A DNA stretch of 64,000 bases from Rotaria macrura. Lineage: Eukaryota > Rotifera > Eurotatoria > Philodinida > Philodinidae. The position numbers and the translations under genes are program-made. Location of the stretch: NCBI GenBank assembly GCA_900239685.1, contig OENT01000028.1:186001-250000 (forward strand), given 5' to 3'. Position 1 is the stretch's first letter; each line of letters starts with the position of its first letter. Below the pieces are notes generated by a model, which worked only from the letters and a program-made list of their open reading frames with translations, was not told where the DNA came from and searched no databases. This document shows positions 53,936-64,000 of the stretch, piece by piece.

Positions 53936-55026
53936 ATGAAGACTATGTTAATATATTTGAATAAAAATAATAATGGCATTAATCAATCAATAGCAACGAG
54001 AACATCACATGAGAATTTTAGATATTTGGAAAATTGTCATCCTGCTGCAGGTGATATTAATCGAAATGCTACTTCTGTATCTCAAGTTGAACATGAACGA
54101 GATGTATGTGAAGAAGAATTGTACAGGTTACGTTATGGTCTTGAAAATTTATTATCCAATAAAGAACATGGTGATTTCATAGTTCGAGAGAAGAAAAATC
54201 ACTCAGGCAGACAAAATCCATTTCGTTCAATGATGAATCAAAGAAACGATATGAACAGTAAATCCGCAGACAATTCAGTAAGATCATTTATAAAAATTGA
54301 TCAATGGTTTCAGATAGCATGATTATGAGCTGGCTGGATCGATGCACTCCGTGTTGTCGTCGCTGGAGAAGAGATAAGTGTGATAACAACGTGATTGAAT
54401 CCAATAAATATTCGCGTCATCAATCACATGAAACTCCGAACTCTGCACAGCGATCACGACATCATAGGTCTAAAATCAGTCTATAGCAGAACACATTGAT
54501 TAATATGTGAGTTTTTATTTGATTTTTGTTGCAGTGATTCATTCATCTCTACATCAACATCTCCACTAGTATCAACACATTATCATGATTCATATAAAGA
54601 TGGAGCAAACCTTAGTTTAAAGCGAAGTATTCGTAAATTGATAAATCGGATAGCACCTAATAGAAGGCATGTGTCAAAATCATTAGGATTAAAAGATACT
54701 GATGATCGTGTTTACAATTCGTTGATTCTTAAGCGACTTGAAGCAAAAGCATTGGAATGCCTTTGCGCTGGATATTCAAAGCAAGATACTCAACAAGAAA
54801 TTTCAAAAGCATTACGTGAAATTAATCGAAGGTTTCTAGAAAAAAAGAAGAACACATGCTATAACTTCTATTCTTTTTGTATGCGATTTTTTTACAATCA
54901 AACACGATATTAGAGAAGTGTTACATCATATAGGATAGAAATTTCGATGTCTTATCTCAATGCTCTCCTTCATAAAGATTGCAGATCGAGAAAGATGTTC
55001 TTGAAGATTGTATCAAACAATCATAG
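53936..55026 (+). CDS. unknown protein with Cys/Arg/Trp patch and basic C-terminus
   Basis: Exons 53936-54257, 54314-54467, 54535-54831 and 54978-55026 (TAG) join in frame to about 273 residues; introns are 56-146 nt. Features: a charged helix (VEHERDVCEEELYRLRYGLE), a compact MIMSWLDRCTPCCRRWRRDK patch whose CxxCC could be palmitoylated or bind metal, Ser/His-rich linkers, then a basic helical C-terminus (LKRSIRKLINRIAPNRRH, ILKRLEAKALECLCAGYSKQ). No family recognised. The ATG lies 2 nt after an acceptor-like TTTTTTGTCTCAG. The last donor (GTTTCT) is weak; another possible exon (55163-55235, EYRKRTFAKCVREH) suggests the 3' end may be different. Confidence 0.5.
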
Positions 55027-55280
55027 AAACTAGCTAGTACGGACTCTCAAAGAGATCATGAGAATCCATCATATCAAGCTTCGTTCGAAGACGATTGTAA
55101 GATATCTATTTAGAACTTTTTTTCAGAACGATTTATGAAGTACTTGTTTGTTTTTACTACAGATGAATACAGGAAACGGACCTTTGCGAAATGTGTCCGA
55201 GAGCATACAATATTGAAAAATCTGTTTGATAATTAATAAAAAATACATGAGATACATCGTATTTCACGTGTTAACTGCTC

Positions 55281-56313
55281 ATGGGCTATACTAATAACTT
55301 TACCTTGAATAGGGTTGGAGAACAACAATCTGATTCAGCCAGCTTTGAACCATCAAATCTCATTGACAATTCATCAGCGGTATCATCAATATTAACCGAT
55401 GATGGATCACAATCTTCTCATATGATTGAATCACAACAAACAACCGAACAAACAATATCTCCATCGCCTTCTATTAATGAAGTAATGAATACAACAAGTA
55501 GTGATAGTCAGATATCATCAGCATCTTTGTCTTCTAATGATAAGAATGAGCAAAAAATAAAAAGTAAGAGAAAAATCACTTGGTTTTTTTTTAAATTTCA
55601 CTCAACGAATTATATTAAAAACCAATTAGGCTCATTGAAACAGAATGAAATTAGAAAATCACCCAAGAAGAAATCTAGTAAAGTGTAAGAAATTAATGAA
55701 AATATACATATTCATATTATGAGATAATTTGTCAACTTTTCTAGAACTATTGTTGGATACAAAAAATCGAAATCAAGTAAAAACTAAATAACATAGATTG
55801 ATGAAGGACATATTTTTTTTTCTCAAGGAAAATCAAAAAAGCAAAGATCATCGTCGAAACTTGGCAAAGAAATCAAAAGTAGGAGTTCTAAACAAAAACG
55901 ACAGCCAACAAGCGCAACGAAAAACCGAAGCAAGCCCAATTCTTCGAAAAAGATGAGAAGTAAATCTCAACGTTCGCATACAAAACGAAGCTCATCAAAA
56001 TTAAAAAAGGTAAACAATACTTGAAATATCTCTCAATAATCTTTTATCAAGAAAACATGCCATTTATATTCATAGACGAAAGGTTCATCGGCGTCTTCAT
56101 CAAAAAATAAAAGAAATAAAACACAATGTAAGTTTGTTTTGGAATATTATTTCCTCAAAAACATCGCTTGACAATATAGAATCAAAAAATAATCGAAGTA
56201 ACAAAACGAAAACTTCAAAACCAATATCAATTAATCAAATGAATGATCAGAAATCGTCTTGTTTACCATTATTCATTTATCTTCAAGCCTGTCGGACATG
56301 GTATGAATATTGA
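55281..56313 (+). CDS. Ser/Lys-rich low-complexity protein (exon phases uncertain)
   Basis: Exon 55281-55563 starts at ATG (MGYTNNFTLNRVGEQQSDSA) and is Ser/Thr/Gln-rich. It joins in phase to 55630-55682 (SLKQNEIRKSPKKKSSK). Three further exons flanked by good splice sites, about 55828-56009, 56076-56127 and 56180-56313 (TGA), are very rich in Lys/Ser/Arg (SKKQRSSSKLGKEIKSRSSK) and end CLPLFIYLQACRTWYEY. Two of these joins do not agree in phase in the most plausible frame, so at least one boundary is wrong. Composition suggests a disordered nucleic-acid-binding or chromatin-type protein, but no domain is seen. It may be one gene with 53936-55026, as both are plus strand and only 254 bp apart. 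Confidence 0.4.
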
Positions 56314-57920
56314 CAACCACTATTTAAACTTCTGCTTTCATCAACTAGAAGTAACACTTCACTATTACTAATCACTGTGTATGGTATACAATCGTTTATT
56401 AATGGAAAAAAATTCATATATATATATAATTACCTACAATGGATGTGACGAATAAGAGTAAGATATTTGAAGAGCTCATAGCACTAGAAATTTATCTAAT
56501 CGCCTTGAATACCTTTTTTTCCAACATTTTCCACTTATTTATATAGATGTATCAATAAGCAAGGATAGACAATAAAAATTTTTCAAAACATGTATCTTCA
56601 ATGTAGAAATGATTCTTCTCATACCGAAGCAAGTAATGAAATACAGTGTACTGCACACATATTTAGTGCGGAACTACAGAGTTTCTAAAAAAATCTGCTA
56701 ACATATGTCCTAGGATATCGTCTCTTTTGAAAAGCATCAACTCACAGCTCTATGACGAAACTCAGAACACTACATATAAGAGAAAAATAAAGAAATTTTA
56801 AATCTAATTTGAAGACTGTTGGATTCTTCGTCAACCTCGATAAAAACCTATACTACTATAGTTTATGAAGTCTAGTATTCAACAAGATAGAAATTTCTAG
56901 TCATTTTCTGTGTATGAATGAAACTTAGAATCTGTGTTAAATTTAGAAAAATTCTGCTTAGTAGTTTAAACAATCATGATGAAGACTATATTCCTCGAAA
57001 TTTCAACTTTTCATTAAACTTTGTATATCGCATCAATGAAATCGAAGAGAAGATTTTCGATGTATTGATATGAAACTTACTTGAATTGACATGTTTCAAA
57101 CTTGAGGAAAACATGTACAACGAATCTTCATAGTACGAATACATGAAATCGATAGAAAGTTGAATTGTTGTGGAACTTAAAACATTCATGTTTCGAAAGT
57201 TCTTAACTTTCTTCACTAGCTTGAAATTTCCCTCTTGAGCTATGTACGGAGTTCATAGAACTATCATGCAAGTTATTTTTTTTTTCGTAGAAAATGGACA
57301 CAGTTATGTTTATTCATCAATTGGTCATTCCATTAATCTGTGATACATAAGTTGGAATGTAATGTTTTAATAACAGTGGTGGGCATAATGTTAGAAATAT
57401 GAAAAAAACGTCGACTTTCCTGAACTCTCTATTGAATATCCAATTATATGGTATTGAAATTATCCAACTCCTATTTACATATCATGTGTCCATTGATGAT
57501 AACAAAATAAATCGATGACTTTTTCCCACTTGAAATTTTACTCGTTCCGTTGTGTAATGTTTTTCTTTTCAATAACTAATTAGCAGTGGACGTTGAAAAT
57601 GATACAAGTAAAAAGTTGATGACTGAAAAGTTTCAAGTAGAATGCAATTAGAGTAGTAACACTTGCTGATAATGATGTTGAAATTGTCGATGAACGGATG
57701 AGACAGAATCAAGAATATATTCTTGAATACAATATGTTACTCAATATGCATATGCTGCTTAGCATCGACGCTAAAATATATCAAGCTATGGACAGTAGTG
57801 GACAAGAAAATGATTGCTGAGATCAATGCTTATTTCAAGCGGATAACTGCTGTCAAGGTTAAAAATGCATTCTCTTTCTTTTCTGTTCTTATACTATACA
57901 TACATATACTTCACTAAATC

Positions 57921-57940
57921 GATATATATATATATATATA
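57921..57940. repeat. (TA)n microsatellite
   Basis: About ten TA units within a longer A/T-rich patch that continues to 57980. Confidence 0.75.
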
Positions 57941-58082
57941 ACTCTCATATATCTACAAATATATCTATATAAACATATATATGTACAAATGCATCTATAA
58001 AACTAGACTTTCTTTGAAGAATATTTGTAATTCGGAAAAAGCTTCCAACACTTATTCTGACCATTTTTCTAATTGTACTTTT

Positions 58083-58322
58083 CATAATTCCTATGCGTTC
58101 TCATTTTTCCGCTTGGAATGTGTATGGATACGTCGAGTTTCTTTAGCAGCGTTTTTTCTCATGGGAAAAATGAATGGAGTATTTGCCCACTGCATTATTC
58201 CTATGGATAACGACATAATTCCCAAGCGTTCTCATTTTTCCGCTTGGAATGTCTGTGTACGTTGACTTCTATTACAGCACTTTTGTCTCATGAAAAATGA
58301 ATGTAGCAATAGTCCACATGCG
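58083..58322. repeat. two-copy tandem duplication, 131-bp period
   Basis: The block starting CATAATTCCTATGCGTTCTC (58083) recurs as CATAATTCCCAAGCGTTCTC at 58214. TTTTTCCGCTTGGAATGT is identical in both, and similarity continues through the motif CTCATG(GG)AAAAATGAATG to about 58190 and 58322. The copies differ by substitutions and small indels, so the duplication is not recent. It creates a spurious 94-codon open frame. Confidence 0.75.
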
Positions 58323-59348
58323 AGTGACAAGCTTATTATTGATGGATTAGAGTTATTGCTTATGATATGGTTATGTGATATACAGTTCGGGGCATTTTTG
58401 ACTTCGAAGAAATTTTTCTGCTGAAAATAAGCATTCTTGACACCGATTGAATTATTGTCTCGCCTTCGTTTTCGACGGACTGAGATGTGTACTCTGTTTT
58501 CTGTTATATGCGATGATCCGTTGATGGTTAAAGCTATGATGTAGCTTAAGACTAGTATATGTAAAGATAGTCGTTGCTGATAATCAATTCAACAGATAGT
58601 CACGAATTCAAAGCACACTTCTGAAACAAAAAGAAACAGACTCAAATTTATTGTGTTTGAACCACAGTCCGATACTATGAAAATCAGGATAAATTTGAAC
58701 ATGAATTATGCTCTCACATACAATTTAGAATGATCTTTACCGAAACGGCACTAATATTGAGTGTTCAAATTTTCGGAAAACAATTCCAAGCATAGTGCAA
58801 TACCGATCGAATATTAGTTAAGTTACTTTTCATCATGGCTAATTTTTCGCTCATATTTTTAGATGCCAACTTCTTTTTCTAGAATAACAAAACTGAGTAG
58901 ATGATCATGTACATTTAACTAAATAGCATGGCAACAGAAGGATATAATTACTGCTTTGCAGTCTAATAGGGCATATCGAATAAAAACTACCGAACATATC
59001 ATTAGAAATTTAATATTTTCATATCGTATTCCTTATTATTTTTAACTACTCAACACAATATCATTTGTTCGCAGAATAAGAAAAAGAAATGAGACCACTG
59101 ATTCATGCTTTAGATTTTTAATGATACTATCGTGTGGTACCCTTATATGTAAAGTATTATTTCATTGATAATTAGTGTGACACATGATGCGTAGGTAGAA
59201 AACTTTTCTTTTTCATATCTCTATATTGCTATTCGATATTCATTTTATTGAAATATAATTTTCAGCATTCGACAAATCATTATTTCATGAGTACGATTTA
59301 CTTTGTGCTGATTGAATATAAATTACTTTTCTCTTTCATTTTCATAGA

Positions 59349-59597
59349 ATGAACTTTCCCATGATCCGATTATTGTCAATATTCTATCTAACAGTTTTCT
59401 GTTTATCTGTACTGGCGATTAGTAGTAATTTTGACTACCAAGTTGGTCCGTCGCCTGAAAATTGTTCAAGAGCTTGTAAAGCGGAATGCATCAATCATTG
59501 TAATCCCGACTACTGTGATTATCCCGGTTCAAGCTTTGTCAAGTCCAAGACTCTATGCTATGGTTGTCTCTGTCCAACGGATCCATTTGACTATTAG
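59349..59597 (+). CDS. small secreted cysteine-rich protein
   Basis: A single exon of 82 residues. Residues 1-23 are a clear signal peptide (MIRLLSIFYLTVFCLSVLA), with likely cleavage near AIS/SNFDY. The mature ~58 residues contain eight cysteines: NCSRACKAECINHCNPDYCD, then KSKTLCYGCLCPTDPFDY. The spacing C-x3-C-x3-C-x3-C-x4-C-x13-C-x2-C-x1-C could form four disulfides. I recognise no family; secreted inhibitor, structural and antimicrobial-type peptides all have such layouts and I do not choose between them. An acceptor-like CATAG ends 1 nt before the ATG, so a 5'UTR intron or spliced leader is likely. No paralogue is seen in the window. Confidence 0.7.
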   Translation: MNFPMIRLLSIFYLTVFCLSVLAISSNFDYQVGPSPENCSRACKAECINHCNPDYCDYPGSSFVKSKTLCYGCLCPTDPFDY

Positions 59598-60878
59598 TAA
59601 TCATACATATAAAAGAACAGAAAATCATGAATGAATGGTGGTGGGTTCCTTTATTTGTCCTTCATTTCGTACTCCTTCTCAAGACCTACCCATAAGACAA
59701 AAGAAAAAAACATGTTTGAATTAATCTAATCTTATGAAAACAGAACAGTAGATATCATTGCAAACAGTATGACAACAATATATAGACAAACTGATGTAAC
59801 AATATGGTGATGTCAATCTTACTCTTATTTATCCTATGTTTATTGTTTTTTTTTACTATGAACATCATGTGGGATTTTTTTCCAAATAACATTAATACAT
59901 TCAGTTCACAAAGAGATTGACAAATCATTGAATTAATTGATGTGCATTGATCAATATATTTCTCTTTTTCATCATTCAATGGCGTTTACTTTACTATTCT
60001 ATTCTATCTATATGAATAAAGTTCTCTTTTGTTTCATTTGATTTTAATACTAAACGACTTGGATGATTTCGCTGAATCATCCATTTAATGTAATCTGATA
60101 ATTTTCATGTTATTCAGTTGTATATTATCAACTGTTAGAACTGTTCGTTGTAGAAATCTGATTTATTAAATGATGAATAATCATGATTTTATGTTCAAAT
60201 GATGAAAGACAATACATTTATGAGATTGACAAGACTATTTCATTAATAACATTCATATTGATGGACATGCATTTCTTATTCATAATCTTATATTTTTGAA
60301 AATCCGGTGGCCTGTTTATCACGAATAGAACAGAGCTTAGATTAATACGTGTAAAAGACGAAAGAAAATGACATTGTCAATGAAATGTCAAAAGAGATCT
60401 GTGAAAATCACCTTAATCCTAATACCTTGCTCGTTAACTTCGATGGTTATCAAATCATATAATTAATTTAATGTCCTAGTTATCAGTATCATAAATTTCT
60501 ACATCTTCACGTCTTCTTGTCTGAGATGAATCTAGTTGACTGAACAATTTTGTAAACAACAAACTAGATTCGTATTAAGTACTTTCATTTCATCTGTAAT
60601 AATTAATATCATTACTACATTTCTGTGATTAGAAAATCTTAGCTATTGACAGTAATATCAATCAAGTAATGTTATAGTGAACAACAAGAACATTTAAATA
60701 ATATTCGTAATTTTCGATCATGTAAAGTATTCACGCATAAAAAAACTTTCCTTCTTCGTTATCGTTATTATTCCGGTCCTATTTCCTTTTTGCCAATGAT
60801 TATCTAAGCAAATAAAAAAAAGATATCTGTTAGTAAACCAGAAGAGATTTTGACTTTGATTCCTCATAGTTTTCTTGT

Positions 60879-60915
60879 TCTCTCCCTTTCTCTCTCTCTC
60901 TCTCTCCCTCTCTTT
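60879..60915. repeat. (TC)n microsatellite
   Basis: Runs of TC interrupted by CC and TTT. Confidence 0.8.
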
Positions 60916-62082
60916 CTTTTTTTGTAATGCATCTCAATCAAAATCTTGTCTTCGTCGTTCAAAGTTCTTGTTTAAGACTTTAATATGTTTCCCAGCACGT
61001 TAATTCTACTTAAACAGATATCCATGATTAGTTTGATATTTCGTGAATATGTGAGAAGTCTTTTTCTTATTACGTGAGAAACATATTCATATAATAACCT
61101 AATTACATATGATTAATGAAATATATGTAAAAGATGAATTCTATGCTAATATATACTATAACAATCAAAAATTAATTTCTATTTTATTGTAAAAGAATCA
61201 ACCTACTTGTTGAGTAACTTATACAAAATCAGAAGAATGTACATTTGAAATACACGGAAGTATGCCTTAATTGTCTTTGCTCAGATAGTGAAATGATGAC
61301 AGTTCTTTATAAGTCTGCATGATGTTTCCGGTATGGGTTTCGTTCCTTTCTTGTCGGTTTCTTTTTCTCTACTTGTCGTTTACTATCGAGTGGAGAATCG
61401 ACAGTGGTGATGCGACATACCCATCAAGTGGTTTATCAACAATATGTTTACCCACTTGTTCTCGATGCGTTGTCTTTTCTCGAGTAAGATGCAAACTAGC
61501 AAATACTTGGTCGAATGCTGAGTATTTCTTTCAATCTCGGCTAACGATCACGAATAACGTTCGTCAATGATAGTTCCTTACTGAAACTAGAGCAAGAAAA
61601 CATGCTCGCATACATATATAATATATACTCATCGTGTTCACTTGGCGTCGACTAATAAATTTATAGAAATAGTGAAGGAAGGCCACTAATATCACAAATG
61701 AGCTGTAATCAAATAATGATTGATTTTCCTAGGGGCTCTACACATCATAAAACTCTTCTACTTATTTCGTGCGAATTGTTTCTCATTTTTTCTTTTTTCT
61801 TATCCTAACAAGTCAATGCATCTTAACATGTCAAAAATATAGTAGTTCTCGTTGAATATTTAAAACTTTCGATTATCCAGTTGTCTGGCGACCGATTTTT
61901 TTCGCTAAACTTAATTATCACATGGTGTACGAAGAGATAGAAAAATAAGATACAGACGTCGATTGAGTTTACTGCCAATAGATATAACTCTCTATTTTCT
62001 TTTTTTTTTCTTCGTATTCTTTGTTCTACTAATCGCTATTCAATCAAGTTTTTCTGCATACTAGGCAATTACATCATAAACA

Positions 62083-62103
62083 AGTCTGTCTGTCTGTCTG
62101 TCT
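62083..62103. repeat. (GTCT)n microsatellite
   Basis: Five perfect GTCT tetranucleotide units. Confidence 0.85.
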
Positions 62104-64000
62104 TCGCTTCATTTATAGTGCTCCTAACATATTAAGATGCACCTATCTCTCAGTATATAAAAACACAAAAACGAAATGATGTCTCTTGAGAAATCATGCC
62201 GATTCATAGATAAAAAAATGGATAGATAATGGATGAAAGCGCTAAATAAAAGGAGAGTGAGAGAGAAAAGAAGAAAACGTAGCAGAATAGTAGTGTAACA
62301 TGCTTACAGACACGTACCACTGTGAAGAATAACACTGATTCACATAGGCAGCGGAAGAAATCTTAGTTGGAAACTCATTAAATACTAATGATAAATACGT
62401 AGCATCTGCGAGAAAAAGTGTAACAATTATAGCAAATTCTTTTCTTTTCTTTCTTCTTCTTTATTGAGATTTCAAAGCATTGTATGCCACAAATGTATCT
62501 ATTTCTATATTTTGTTTTTTTTCTATTGTATGTTCTTGTGATTTTCTTTATTTAGAGTTGAGAGTTTATTTCAATCCATAACAATTGACTATTGATATTA
62601 ATTACAGCATAGTTAACGTATTCATTTCAATCATCATGTTCCACTGGTGGATCTTGGAAGCGCTGGAAAAGTAAGTTCATTTTAATTAACACTTGCGTGA
62701 TCCAATCATTATTATTTGAGAAGTAATAATAATGAATGATAGGGAAAGAATAAAAAATGGAACATATATGTGAAATAAAATTAATTAGGTTCAAAATGAA
62801 TCATGGGAATTATTTTCATTAGTAATTCCTTTTCTTTCTTCGTCTCATGTTAATATGTATTCCGATTGATAATCGGACTTGTTTATAAGTGTAAATGATT
62901 TTGAAAATTGAATCCATTGTTAATTAACATTGTCGAAGGAAATAGAAAACAAATACTATATATCACAAATGCAGCATGCTTTGTATTTGTGAATCTATTG
63001 ATTGCTTTCTATTTGATTGAAGATAATTGATGGGTGTCGTAGTAAAATTTAACTACAAGTAGTATGTGTGTAATATTCTAATTTCGATCAATATGTTGGA
63101 TTAAAAGCATAAAGGGAAACAATAGAACTACTATCTGTAATCTGAGTAATGTAGATAAAGACGAATGCTGAAAAGAGAAGGAAAAAAAACAGAATGAAAT
63201 AGATCCATCTATCGAAGCAACGAATATAATTAGAATTACTAATTAAACTACACATTATTACTATCGAATTATATTTAAATATATTATTTTAATGTATTCG
63301 TTTGTTGAATCGTAGAAGTTCTGATTTGACATTTCATGTAATAATTTAGAATAAAGTAGATCAGGAAATCAAGAATGTTAACGAATATTGCATGACTTTT
63401 TTTTTCTATGATTATTAACCTATATTTTGTTATGATTCGATGATCAACATAGAAGAAGCTTCTATAAGATACATGTAATTTGTGGATTTATCGAAAAACT
63501 AATCATAACTGAACGTTATTCGATTATTTAATTAATCAGTTATGACAAGTAATTCAGAAAATTGATATGATTTTATTTTACACCCTATATAAGATAGAAA
63601 ACAAGAAAAAAAACTTAGTTTTTTCCGCTTATAGCTGCAAAAAAATAGTTAAGAAAATGGGCAAATTAATATAAACTTTCTTTCTCGATCTTTAAATGCC
63701 TTGGATTAACAGTATCAAAGAGATAGATATTTGGAATTAATCGATATTGGTATATAAAGGAAAAATCGTGCAATACCAATGAAAGGAGAAAAGATAATAT
63801 TTAGTCGAGGTCTTCGTTCTCGTTCTATTAAGCATTAAATCATGAAGAACATAAATAAATAATTTTTTCCAGGCATTTTAGATACACATATGGAGCGGAT
63901 TGATATATTTTTTTTGTCTTTTCTTGACTTTACAGTGGTGTTGTTACTATTTTCATCATATCTTAATAGTTTCATGACTTAATGTTGCGTCAAAAAATGT

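Larger units (their letters stand above)
56314..59348. other. 3 kb gene-poor stretch
   Basis: AT-rich, no supported gene. Holds a (TA)n run at about 57921-57940 and a 131-bp tandem duplication at 58083-58322. A short pyrimidine tract ending TTTTCATAG (AG at 59346-59347) lies 1 nt before the next start codon. Confidence 0.5.
59598..64000. other. 4.4 kb gene-poor stretch to window end
   Basis: AT-rich with simple repeats ((TC)n at about 60879-60915; (GTCT)n at 62083-62103). A locally GC-richer patch at 61319-61570 is open in several frames on both strands, without a convincing protein. A possible short first exon at 62636-62670 (MFHWWILEALEK, followed by GTAAGT) might start a gene continuing beyond the window. 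Confidence 0.45.

Noticed and set aside
57981-58265. 94-codon plus-strand frame with an internal repeat
   Set aside because: Created by the 131-bp tandem duplication; no signal of coding constraint.
61319-61570. 83-codon plus-strand frame in a GC-richer patch, with open minus-strand frames too
   Set aside because: Several frames on both strands are open at once and none resembles a known protein; could be a diverged exon but not supportable.

Overview
The window is AT-rich eukaryotic nuclear DNA (64 kb, clearly animal). Coding sequence is broken into small exons by mostly 45-80 nt GT-AG introns, with some of 0.5-2.7 kb, so most genes had to be reassembled exon by exon with phase checks. The best homologies (BORCS6, a TREX-type exonuclease, NAMPT, ACY1, MED20, SPTLC2, PDI/P4HB, a LAMP) are all metazoan. 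AT-richness, tiny introns and acceptor-like sites just upstream of start codons fit a bdelloid rotifer such as Rotaria; that assignment is inference, and another small-genome invertebrate is possible.

Layout. 1-4.7 kb: mostly non-coding, with one Ser/Lys-rich gene (2.1-3.3 kb). 4.7-21.4 kb: a collinear plus-strand run of six genes: an unidentified alpha-helical protein, BORCS6 (lysosome positioning), a TREX-like 3'-5' exonuclease, NAMPT (NAD salvage), ACY1 (aminoacylase) and MED20 (Mediator head). 22.3-25.8 kb: SPTLC2 on the minus strand (13 exons, one GC-AG intron). 26.4-28.9 kb: a TTF-type zinc-finger gene related to hAT transposase N-termini and two further exons. 34.8-36.7 kb: an intronless 620-residue coiled-coil plus beta-rich protein. 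43.0-45.7 kb: protein disulfide isomerase, minus strand. 47.8-48.8 kb: a single-domain LAMP. 49.2-51.2 kb: a minus-strand basic protein of unknown function. 52.9-56.3 kb: a divergent unknown pair and a Lys/Ser-rich gene. 59.3 kb: a small secreted eight-cysteine protein. The remaining blocks (29.7-34.8, 36.7-43.0, 56.3-59.3, 59.6-64 kb) look intergenic.

Mobile DNA: two copies of one fold-back MITE (29243-29656 and 49746-50185), each flanked by a perfect, different 8-bp target duplication, which marks them as hAT-type. Two unrelated inverted-repeat elements lie at 7742-8398 (TA-flanked, inside an intron) and 37613-38527. No LTR element, virus-like element, tRNA, rRNA or CRISPR array was seen.

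The genes are housekeeping functions with no single shared pathway. Lysosome and secretory themes recur (BORCS6, LAMP, PDI, SPTLC2). The most interesting cross-gene observation is that nearly every confident start codon lies 2-60 nt downstream of a pyrimidine-AG acceptor with no coding exon before it, as expected for spliced-leader trans-splicing, and that the six-gene run could be a polycistronic unit.
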